NCBI RefSeq assembly: GCF_009727065.1
Contig: NZ_WNLP01000002.1
Span: forward strand, 248,001 to 312,000
DNA length: 64,000 bases
Reading direction: 5' to 3'
Source of the DNA: Bifidobacterium canis
GTDB lineage: Bacteria > Actinomycetota > Actinomycetes > Actinomycetales > Bifidobacteriaceae
Position numbers and translations under genes: made by a program. The first letter of the stretch is position 1, and every line of letters begins with the position of its first letter. Below are positions 18,780-26,208 of this stretch, piece by piece. Below the pieces are notes generated by a model. The model did not search any database. It had not been told where the DNA came from and saw only the letters and a program-made list of their open reading frames with translations.

Positions 18780-19454
18780 CTAGCCTTTGCGACCTGTATA
18801 TATATTGGTCGGAAAGAAAGGCAGCGGCACAGTGACCACCGTGTGCCAAGTGTCGCCGTCGAGCTGCGCGGTCACAGTTCCGTGGTGCTGCGCAACCGCA
18901 CGCCTGAGCGCCGCCACACCATGCCCGGAGTGCGGCAACTGGGAGGCTGTTCGCACGCGATTGCGTGACTCTATGCGGAGACTGCTATCAATATATATCT
19001 GCACGAGATAGTGCGCGGGTTCGCCGTGGCGAATAATATTCGCCACGAGTTCGGTCAATACAGTGCGCGCAAACTCCAGCGCGGGCGTGGGCAATGTGCG
19101 CAGATCTCCGCGCACGGAGATCGAGCCGGTGAATCCCAGATCTCGCAGCATCGACTCGCTGTGTTCGATGTCTTCACGCAGTAACTGAATAATATTGTTC
19201 CGTTCAATATTTTCGTCAGTGACGCCGGTGGAAACAGCAGTAGTCTGCTCGTCGGGGGAGAGATCGTGCACGATGTCGCGCACTTTGCGCAGCGCGTCGC
19301 CGGCATTTTGCGCCAGCGACGCGAACTCCGCGCGCGACTTCTCATCGAACTGCGGATCCGCGGCATTGCGCCGCATATGCAGCATCAAATATGAGAGCTC
19401 AGCGCTGAGCGCGTCGTGAATCTGCGAGGCGATCTGCTCCTGCCGAGCCAATTG
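18780..19454 (-). pseudogene. C-terminal fragment of a NarL-type sensor histidine kinase
   Basis: The minus-strand frame carries a HisKA_3 dimerisation helix, RQEQIASQIHDALSAELSYL, with the phospho-acceptor His in QIHDAL. An ATPase domain follows, with N-box-like ELVANIIRHGE and the G-box GHGVAALRRAVAQHHG. The C-terminus ends VPLPFFPTNIYTGRKG just inside a TATATATATTGGTC motif. Upstream of about 19454 homology stops abruptly: the sensor and membrane half is missing, and the same bases on the other strand become part of a permease fragment. No response regulator is adjacent. Almost certainly not functional as a sensor. Confidence 0.75.
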
Positions 19455-19913
19455 CTGCTGCCATTGGCGTGGACGCTCGCCTCGGCACTCGCCACTCACG
19501 GCGGAAATGAGTCGAGCGTGCAGGCTGACATTGCTTCTCTGATAGCACTGTGCGCGTTGCCGTTGCTGATGGCGATGAGTTCCGCGCTGATGTCGCTGGT
19601 CATGGAAGGGCGTCGCCAGCACGCGACGATGACCATGGGCGCTCTGGCTGGCGAGACGCCGATGCAGCAGATTGCTCAGCAACTCTTGCAATTCATGATT
19701 GCCGTGCTCGTGGCGAGCGCGCAGTCCGCATTCTGCATCTGGCTTGGCGCATGGTGGACCGCACAGGTCATGGCTCCGACCTTTGGCTCGGTGGCAACGG
19801 TGTTCCCGCTGAAGTGGTGGCTGCTGGCAACGCTTACTGTGCTGGCAGTATGCGCGCTGTTCGAACTGGTTACTACTGCGCCAGTGGCCTATCGTCGCGC
19901 CCCGCGGCTGTAG
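19455..19913 (+). pseudogene. C-terminal fragment of a membrane permease (ABC/FtsX-like)
   Basis: About 150 residues in one frame, beginning abruptly at the junction with the kinase fragment and ending VTTAPVAYRRAPRL at 19913. Three hydrophobic segments are visible: ASLIALCALPLLMAMSSALM, LLQFMIAVLVASAQSAFCIW and WWLLATLTVLAVCALFELV. The cytosolic stretch MEGRRQHATMTMGALAG between the first two matches the position and style of an FtsX-type coupling loop. The 5' part of the gene is missing and no start with a ribosome site is evident. Family assignment is tentative. Confidence 0.55.
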
Positions 19914-19924
19914 CCCACGTGCTT

Positions 19925-20580
19925 TTTGCAGCACGATTCTGTTGTATGCAGATGAGGGAGTACACCCATGTGCAGTGGACAGGTTGGTTCTGCTATGTGT
20001 GCGTGAGGAGGGCCGCTGGCGCACACTGCACAGAGTGATTCTGTTGCGAGCACGCGAGGGACTGCGCTCGCGTGCAGTCAGCAGGATGGTTCCGTTGCGT
20101 GCACGCGAGGAGAGCTGTTGGCGCACGCTGCACAGATCGGTTCTGCTATTTGCAGACGAGCGCGCGCGCTCGCGTGCGGTGGGCAGGATGGCTCTGTTGT
20201 GTGTGCGTGAGGAAGAGAGTTCGCGTGCAGTGGGCAGATTGGTTCTGTTGCGTGTGCGTAAGGAGGATCGTTGTTGCACGCTGGACAGGACGGTTCTGCT
20301 GTATGCACGTGAGGGAGCAGGCTCGTGTGCAGTGAACAGGTTGGTTCTGTTATGTGTGCGTGAGGGAGTGCGCTCGCGTGCAGCGGACAGGAGGATTCTG
20401 TTGTGTGTGCGTGAGGAAGAGAGTTAACGTGCAGTGTGCAGATTGGTTCTGCTGTTTGTGCGTGAGGAGAGTCACTAGCGCACGTTGCACAGATCGGTTC
20501 TGTTGCATGCACGCGAAGAAGATCACTGGAGTGCAGTTAGCAGACTTATCCTGCTGAATGCGCACGACGGTGTTACAGAA
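19925..20580. repeat. 51-bp tandem repeat array B
   Basis: Thirteen diverged units with an exact 51-base step: the TGTGTGTGCG-like box begins at 19943 and recurs every 51 bases to 20555 with no insertion or deletion. Consensus parts are TTCTGTTGTGTGTGCGTGAG, a variable centre of about 8 bases, and CTCGCGTGCAGTGGRCAG. TGCACGCGAG and CTCGCGTGCA form one dyad and CAG...TTCTG a second. Two unit types occur (CGCGTGCAGTGGGCAG and GCGCACGCTGCACAG). The related array A is at 2102. Open frames of 17-residue repeats exist on both strands but lack ribosome sites. Confidence 0.9.
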
Positions 20581-20635
20581 GTGGTTTGAGGAAGATTCGA
20601 GGGTGTTTTATGCGTGTTCCCAGCTTCTTTTTCTG

Positions 20636-20763
20636 TTGTGCCAAGAATGGCGGGCTTAGTATGTAATCACCAGCCGGGAGGTTGGCGATAATTATAACTG
20701 AATACTTCTTCTCTCTTCTCTTCTGTCAGAGGCTCGGTTCCCTTCCCGAGCCTCTTTCTTTTT
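20636..20763 (+). ncRNA. putative pyrimidine-tract small RNA, copy 2
   Basis: Close paralogue of the unit at 18598: TTGTGC, 17-base spacer, GTATGT, then AATCACCAGCC, the pyrimidine tract CTTCTTCTCTCTTCTCTTC, and the same terminator AGAGGCTCGG...CCGAGCCTCT with TTTCTTTTT. The promoter spacing is kept exactly although the sequence between has drifted, which favours function over chance. Confidence 0.55.
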
Positions 20764-20789
20764 GTGTAAGGAAGGCGAAGGACTGGTAA

Positions 20790-21476
20790 CTACTTGAGGA
20801 GGGTGTGCTTCATGATCGGCACCCAGACGAGCGTGAGCCACGCGATCGAGCAGAGGCAGCCGGCGAGCACGTCACTCACATAGTGCACGCCCAAATACAC
20901 TCGCGTGAACATAATCGTCGGCACAAGCAGCGCCAGCAACACAATAATCACCCACTTGGCTGCGCGATTGTGCACATAGCGGTAGGTCAGGTAGATGAGG
21001 AACCCGTAGAACGCAGTGCTCGCCATCGCGTGCCCAGACGGGAAGCTGTACCCGTTCTCAACCGCAAGCCTCGGCACGTTCGGGCGCGGACGCTGCATAA
21101 TCATTTTGAAAATCTCATTGATACCCGCGATGAACGCGAGATTGAGCGCGACGGCAATACCCACACGCGGGCGGTGTCGCAGACTTGTGACGACGAGCAT
21201 CACCGCGGCGATGGTGATGAGCGTGACCGCGCTTGCCGCCTTGGTGACCACGCGAATAACCGGCGTGAGCGAATCGGAGATGATGCGCGCGGAGATGAAC
21301 CCATAACCCGCGCGGTCGATCGCGAGAATGCCGTGCGCGTGCACGCTGACGGTGAGAATCACGACGCCGATGAGCGCGAGCACGCCGATGCCCGGCCAGA
21401 CAAAACGAGTGAGGGAGCTGCTGCGCTCGCTGTTCTGCGCGATATGTTTCGCTGAGTTTGATGGTTGCGAAGTCAT
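20790..21476 (-). CDS. PAP2-family membrane phosphatase
   Basis: Phosphatidic-acid phosphatase type 2 protein, about 228 residues from ATG 21476. The three signature motifs are present: KMIMQRPRP, YSFPSGHAMAS with the catalytic-site His, and TRVYLGVHYVSDVLAG with the nucleophile His. About six membrane spans surround them, placing the active site on the outer face. Likely substrates are lipid phosphates or undecaprenyl pyrophosphate. Start choice is uncertain (an in-frame upstream ATG exists at 21512) because neither has a strong ribosome site. It is divergent from the acetyltransferase gene that follows. Confidence 0.9.
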   Translation of the reverse strand: MTSQPSNSAKHIAQNSERSSSLTRFVWPGIGVLALIGVVILTVSVHAHGILAIDRAGYGFISARIISDSLTPVIRVVTKAASAVTLITIAAVMLVVTSLRHRPRVGIAVALNLAFIAGINEIFKMIMQRPRPNVPRLAVENGYSFPSGHAMASTAFYGFLIYLTYRYVHNRAAKWVIIVLLALLVPTIMFTRVYLGVHYVSDVLAGCLCSIAWLTLVWVPIMKHTLLK

Positions 21477-21585
21477 GGTGTTCAGCGTACCGCCGCCCGT
21501 GCACGGCTGCATAAAATATATATTTTCTTGCGTAGAGTAAGATATTTAAACAGTGGAGAAATACTAAGGATTGCGAAGGAGCAAC

Positions 21586-22191
21586 ATGAGCGAACAAGCA
21601 GAACGCATGCATACGGGCGAGCTGTATTACCCGAACGACGAAGAGATTATGGCTGCGCAGGCCGATCATTTGGAACTGCTGTGCGACTACAACCAGACCC
21701 GCCCGCACGAGCAGCAGCGCCGCGACGAACTGCTGCGCTCGATGTTCGCGGAAATTGGCGAGGGCTGCTACATCGAGCCGCCGTTCCACGCGAACTGGGC
21801 TGGCGCGCACATTCACTTTGGCGATTACGTGTATGCGAACTTCAACTTCACCTGCGTGGATGACACGCACATCTACGTCGGCTCACGCACGATGTTTGGC
21901 CCGAATGTGACATTGACAACCGCTGGCCACCCGATCGACGCAGAGCTGCGCGCGCAAGGGTATCAGTTCAACATGCCGGTGCATATCGGCGAAAACTGCT
22001 GGTTCGGCGCGAACGTGACGGTGCTGCCCGGCGTGACGATCGGCGACAACGTGGTGGTTGGCGCAGGCAGTGTGGTGACGAAGGATCTTCCGTCGAACGT
22101 CGTGGCAGTGGGTACGCCATGCCGCGTGCTGCGCGAGGTCGGCGAACACGACCGCGAGTTCTACTACAAGGATCGCCGCGTGCAACTGTGA
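21586..22191 (+). CDS. maltose/galactoside O-acetyltransferase (hexapeptide repeat family)
   Basis: Cytosolic trimeric acetyl-CoA-dependent sugar O-acetyltransferase, 201 residues, the usual length. It begins ERMHTGELYYPNDEEIM, the typical Mac domain, and continues into left-handed beta-helix repeats with NFNFTCVDDTHIYVGSRTMFGP, the catalytic His in TTAGHPID, and VTVLPGVTIGDNVVVGAGSVVT. GGAG sits 8 bases before ATG 21586. It probably acetylates non-metabolised sugars. Single gene. Confidence 0.93.
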   Translation: MSEQAERMHTGELYYPNDEEIMAAQADHLELLCDYNQTRPHEQQRRDELLRSMFAEIGEGCYIEPPFHANWAGAHIHFGDYVYANFNFTCVDDTHIYVGSRTMFGPNVTLTTAGHPIDAELRAQGYQFNMPVHIGENCWFGANVTVLPGVTIGDNVVVGAGSVVTKDLPSNVVAVGTPCRVLREVGEHDREFYYKDRRVQL

Positions 22192-22198
22192 TGCGCGA

Positions 22199-22879
22199 TT
22201 ACGCGGGGCGTTCGCTATTGGACGCCTCGCTGCTGTGTTGAGGATCCTCTTGCTGCTGAGAGTTTCCTTCAGGATCTTCTGAAGGTTTTTCTTGGGCGGG
22301 TTCGGCGGGCTCAGTGGGCTTGGCGGCTTCGGCGGGCTCGCTAGGTTTGGTGGGCTTGGCGGGAGGTACGTATTGCGTAGTCGGAACGTAATACCTGTAT
22401 TTGTTGCGAAGTAGCAGGTACGGAACCCATATGGAAAGCACGATGAGTGACGCAAGCAGCATCGCGGTGTCTGAAGGGTTTTCGGACCAGCGGGTGATGC
22501 CATAACCCGCTGCAGTGAGCATGACGACGAGTGCAAGGAACAGACCGCCGCTTATGAGCGCTCGCGAACGCATCGTCAGGTTGGGTGCAAGCCATGCATT
22601 CACGATGTAATACGCAAGAACGGCGATGGCTAGGCAGAGCAGCTGAACCAGAATGAGCAGCGTCCGCTCTCGCATATGTTGCTGCGGGGTGGTGCAGTTG
22701 TATCCGTCGCATTGTGGCGTGATGTCGGTCACTGTGTTGTCCCAGTCCATGCCTGTGACAAGGCACATGATCAGTGCGACTGGAAAATCCAAGAAGCACA
22801 GCAGTCCCAGCACCCACGAGATCCAGCCGGGCAGCTTGTTATGCATGCCCGGCTGTTGCGACTTCGCTAATTCTTCCAT
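22199..22879 (-). CDS. membrane protein with Pro/Glu-rich C-terminal tail
   Basis: 226 residues from ATG 22879. Four or more hydrophobic segments are visible (WISWVLGLLCFLDFPVALIM; TLLILVQLLCLAIAVLAYYI; ALISGGLFLALVVMLTAAGY; AMLLASLIVLSIWVPYLLL). An extracellular loop holds CDGYNC, possibly a disulfide. The last 60 residues are a repetitive Pro/Ala/Glu/Lys tail (AKPTKPSEPAEAAKPTEPAE) likely to be disordered. I do not recognise a family. The gene is convergent with the acetyltransferase, 7 bases apart. Confidence 0.75.
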   Translation of the reverse strand: MEELAKSQQPGMHNKLPGWISWVLGLLCFLDFPVALIMCLVTGMDWDNTVTDITPQCDGYNCTTPQQHMRERTLLILVQLLCLAIAVLAYYIVNAWLAPNLTMRSRALISGGLFLALVVMLTAAGYGITRWSENPSDTAMLLASLIVLSIWVPYLLLRNKYRYYVPTTQYVPPAKPTKPSEPAEAAKPTEPAEPAQEKPSEDPEGNSQQQEDPQHSSEASNSERPA

Positions 22880-22952
22880 ACTCGTATCGTAGCCCCTGCA
22901 ATAGCGCGCACTCGCAGCGCTTCCACCCTCAATGATCCCGTGCATTCGCCAC

Positions 22953-23081
22953 TATTTTGCTGGCGGGATATAAAACTCTTATAGCCCCGAGTATCCGCCA
23001 TTTCTTTTCGTTGGAAAATAGCCATTTTTGTAGCACGTATACATGCCCATACTCGAGTTTTATATCCCCGCCAGCAAAATA
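22953..23081. mobile_element. MITE-like element, family A, copy 2
   Basis: 129-bp relative of the element at 14195. Terminal inverted repeats are TATTTTGCTGGCGGGATATA... and the complementary GAGTTTTATATCCCCGCCAG..., differing by one missing G in the left arm. The interior shares CGTTGGAAAATAGCCATTTT. No gene. Confidence 0.7.
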
Positions 23082-23159
23082 AGGGGGTGGGGGGGAGGAT
23101 TGAGCGCCGAGGATGGGCGAAAAGCGTGGGCAGGAGGGGTAAAAAGGGTGCAAAAAGGG

Positions 23160-23255
23160 AAAATGGCTCGGCGGTTAAGGGGATCCGCCGAGCCTTCAGA
23201 GAGAAGAGAAGAAGAAAGAAGGTGTTTCAGCTTTTCAGCTGATGCCTATATTGTA
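23160..23255 (-). ncRNA. putative pyrimidine-tract small RNA, copy 3
   Basis: Minus-strand unit: a TACAAT -10 box (23250-23255), 5' hairpin CAGCTGAAAAGCTG, pyrimidine tract CTTCTTTCTTCTTCTCTTCT, and terminator GGCTCGGCGG/CCGCCGAGCC followed by ATTTTCCC. The stem sequence differs from copies 1-2 but the structure is preserved. Confidence 0.5.
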
Positions 23256-23365
23256 GGCACCTCATACTTGAGCTTTTGAGAGAGTTTTCTGAGAGCTTCC
23301 TGAAAGTTTTTATTGGTCTAGTGTTCCCTCTTTTCCCGTTTATTTGCAAGGGCGCAGCGCGGATT

Positions 23366-24004
23366 CTACGATGCGGAGATGGCAGGGTAGAGGAGCGCTG
23401 CCGTCTGGTCGACCCAGGCGCTGTGCGGCGTGGACGAGAGAGCCTTGGCCGCCATCATCGCGCCGATAACCGTTTGGAACACAAACGGCACATCGATGTT
23501 CTCCTTGAACGCCCCCGAAGCCATGCCTTTGGCGATGAACTCCGAGAAACGTTGCTGCACGGGGCCGATCACGCGATCCGCCAACGCATGCAGATGCTGG
23601 TTGTTCGATGTCAGCACCATGCCGATCGCCTTGAGCCCGAACTCCTTGTCGAATCCATCGATGATGCGGGTGAGTACGATGCGCAGCGAATCGTAACTTG
23701 GCTCGAGATCGCTGAAATCCAACTTGTTTCCGCGGGGAGCCGGGCACAGATTCTGCAGCAGATCGTCAACATTCGAGTATCGGCGATAGATGGTGGTTTT
23801 CGCCACGCCGGATTGCTTGGCGATCGCTTCGATCGACACCGCCCCGATGCCGCGGGTCAGAATCAGATCGAGTGCAGCCCTCATGATCTTCTCGTCGGTG
23901 CGTTCGCGGCGCTGGCCGTGGCGTGATGCGTCAGTCTTCGGCGCGTTCAGCGCATTGCCAGCCGGCTGCTGCGCCGCACCCTTCGTAGTAGTAATCACAG
24001 TCAT
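23366..24004 (-). CDS. TetR-family regulator of the YhgE/Pip operon
   Basis: 212 residues from ATG 24004. The helix-turn-helix is AIAKQSGVAKTTIYRRYSNVDDL, preceded by the usual helix KIMRAALDLILTRGIGAVSI. The start codon overlaps the tail of the second YhgE/Pip gene (stop at 24010-24012), so the three genes 29072 to 23366 form one minus-strand operon. It probably represses its own operon; palindromic sites upstream of the first gene at 29147 are likely targets. Confidence 0.9.
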   Translation of the reverse strand: MTVITTTKGAAQQPAGNALNAPKTDASRHGQRRERTDEKIMRAALDLILTRGIGAVSIEAIAKQSGVAKTTIYRRYSNVDDLLQNLCPAPRGNKLDFSDLEPSYDSLRIVLTRIIDGFDKEFGLKAIGMVLTSNNQHLHALADRVIGPVQQRFSEFIAKGMASGAFKENIDVPFVFQTVIGAMMAAKALSSTPHSAWVDQTAALLYPAISAS

Positions 24005-24009
24005 CGCGA

Positions 24010-26208
24010 TCACCCGAGCAGCTTGGTGCTCTCGACCTTGGCTTCATACCAGCGGTTGAAGCCAAGCAGCAGGTGGCGCAATACCAAGCCAATGAAGATC
24101 ATCGGCAGCACGAAGAGCAGCAGTTTGCCGATCGCGATCCAATAGTCGTTCTCGTAGATGCCGGCTATTGCGGCGCGCATCGCCGTCACTGAATAGCTCA
24201 CCGGTAGCCATGGGCTGATGCTGCTGATGAAGTGCGGCAGAATCGAGAGCGGATATGCGGCATTCGAGCCGGAGATCTGTATCACCAGGAATAGCACGCC
24301 GATCGCCTTGCCTACGTTTGCGAACGTGGAGACGAGCGTGTAGGTGAAGAACGAGTAGACGAGCGAGCTGATCCACCCGTCGAGCATGAACAGCCACGGG
24401 TGCACGGCCTGCACGCGCAGGAACAGCAGTGTGCCAGCGCACGAGAACGTGCTCTGCATCAACGCCATCGCCGCGAAAATGCCGTAATGCCCAAGGAAGA
24501 TCTGCCATGGCTTCGGGTTGCCGAGCGCCTGCTGGCGTTTGCGCGAAATGCCGATCTTCAGCGTGACCACCATCAGCAGCGCGCCCACCCAAAGCGGCAG
24601 GAACGTGTAGAACGGCGTCAGTGCGGCGCCGAACGTGTCGACGGGGAACAGCGCCTTGCGGTTGAGCTCAACCGGCGAAGACAGCTCTTCGGAGAGCTTC
24701 GACGTGCTACCGCTGAGCAGCTGCTTCACCGTGTTCATATCGCCGGTGTTCAGTGCGTTCTTGAGCTGCGTGTTGAAGTTGTTGAGATCTTTCGCAGCGC
24801 CGCTGAGCTGGTCCGACGCGTCGTTGATCAGATCGTGCACATTGGTCAGCTGAGTTTTCGCGTTGCTCGCGGCATCATCGAGATTGCCGAGCGAGCTCTG
24901 CAGCGTGCCGAACGCGGACTTCAGCGAAGTCGCGGCGGCGGCGAACGAGTTGGTCATCGCCGTCAAATCAGGTTTGATCGTCTCTTCAAAATCTTTGTTG
25001 ATCGACGCGATGGAGTTGGCGGCCTTGTTCGCCAGATCCTTGATCTCCTGCCGGCTGTTCTTGCTGTCGGTCACTTTGCCTGTCACGTCGTTCGCGGCAC
25101 TGGTCAGGCGATCGGCGATCTGTGCCAGCGTGTTCGCCACCGAATCGATGCGGTTGATGAACGCCTGAATCAACGCCCTCACACCGCTCGTCAAGTTCGT
25201 CGACTTGTTGAGTAGATCTTGCAAACGGTCGCGCGTGGCAGCATATGCGTTCGCCTCCGTGCGCACATTGCCTGCGAGATCGAGAATCGAGGCGGACGCA
25301 TTGCCCGCCTGCTTGTCAACCGCCGCGAACAGCGAGTTGATGCTGCCCGACAAGCTCGAAAGACTCGTCTTCGACGTGCTCAGCGCGGAACTGAGCGCGC
25401 TCACCGACGTGTTCAGCGCACCGGAAAGATCGCTGACGCCGTTCTTCGCCTCCGAGAGCTTGCTCGCGCCGTCATCTGTGGACTTATTCGCGTCGGAAAG
25501 CAGTTTGTTCGAGCTCGTGAGCAGCGTCTGCGCGGAGTCGGTGAGCGACGAATACGCACGCAACGCGTCGGAACTGTCGGTCAGCATGCCAGCCAGATCA
25601 GCGATATTCGCATTGAACGACGTCAGGCGATCCTTGGCCTCCGGCTTGTCGAGCAGCGTGATCACCGAAGACGCGAGATTCAGTGCCGTGCTGATAAGTG
25701 TTTTCGAGAACGTCTGATTGATCATCGCGGAGATCGTGTCGGCGCCCTGACCAGTGACCTTCGGCGCGAGCGCATTGAGTTTCTCGTTGTTGTAGTAATC
25801 GAGCGTCGCGTGATGTGAGTCGTCGGTGAAGAACGTCATCATGTTCTTCGAGAAGTCCTTCGGAATAACGACGGCGGCGTAGTATTTGCCGGATTTCGTG
25901 CCGTCAATCGCCTCGTCGCTCGTTTTGGTGAACGTCCAGTCGAGCTGTGAGTTCGCGCGCAGAGTGTCGACCACCTGACTGCCGATGTCAATGCTCATCG
26001 GCAGCAGATCTCCCTTGTATCCCTCGTCTTCGTTCGCGATGGCGAATCGTAGATTACTGGTGTTCGAGAACGGATCCCAGCATGCGGTCACGTTGAACCA
26101 TGTGAAGAGTCCCGGAATAACGATCAAACCGATCGTGATGATGATCGAAACAATATTGCTCGTCAGGTGACGCACGTCATCGACGAAGATTTTGCCGAGC
26201 ATTCTCAT
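24010..26208 (-). CDS. YhgE/Pip-family membrane protein (second of pair)
   Basis: 732 residues. One N-terminal membrane span (IVSIIITIGLIVIPGLFTWF) is followed by the family-typical stretch DPFSNTSNLRFAIANEDEG. A long extracellular helical domain (about 170-560), rich in Ser, Leu and Asn, precedes a C-terminal block of five or six membrane spans related to ABC-2 permeases. The family includes Lactococcus phage infection protein and EsaA of type VII secretion; its biochemical role is unknown. Start ATG overlaps the upstream gene stop (26205-26208). Confidence 0.88.
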   Translation of the reverse strand: MRMLGKIFVDDVRHLTSNIVSIIITIGLIVIPGLFTWFNVTACWDPFSNTSNLRFAIANEDEGYKGDLLPMSIDIGSQVVDTLRANSQLDWTFTKTSDEAIDGTKSGKYYAAVVIPKDFSKNMMTFFTDDSHHATLDYYNNEKLNALAPKVTGQGADTISAMINQTFSKTLISTALNLASSVITLLDKPEAKDRLTSFNANIADLAGMLTDSSDALRAYSSLTDSAQTLLTSSNKLLSDANKSTDDGASKLSEAKNGVSDLSGALNTSVSALSSALSTSKTSLSSLSGSINSLFAAVDKQAGNASASILDLAGNVRTEANAYAATRDRLQDLLNKSTNLTSGVRALIQAFINRIDSVANTLAQIADRLTSAANDVTGKVTDSKNSRQEIKDLANKAANSIASINKDFEETIKPDLTAMTNSFAAAATSLKSAFGTLQSSLGNLDDAASNAKTQLTNVHDLINDASDQLSGAAKDLNNFNTQLKNALNTGDMNTVKQLLSGSTSKLSEELSSPVELNRKALFPVDTFGAALTPFYTFLPLWVGALLMVVTLKIGISRKRQQALGNPKPWQIFLGHYGIFAAMALMQSTFSCAGTLLFLRVQAVHPWLFMLDGWISSLVYSFFTYTLVSTFANVGKAIGVLFLVIQISGSNAAYPLSILPHFISSISPWLPVSYSVTAMRAAIAGIYENDYWIAIGKLLLFVLPMIFIGLVLRHLLLGFNRWYEAKVESTKLLG

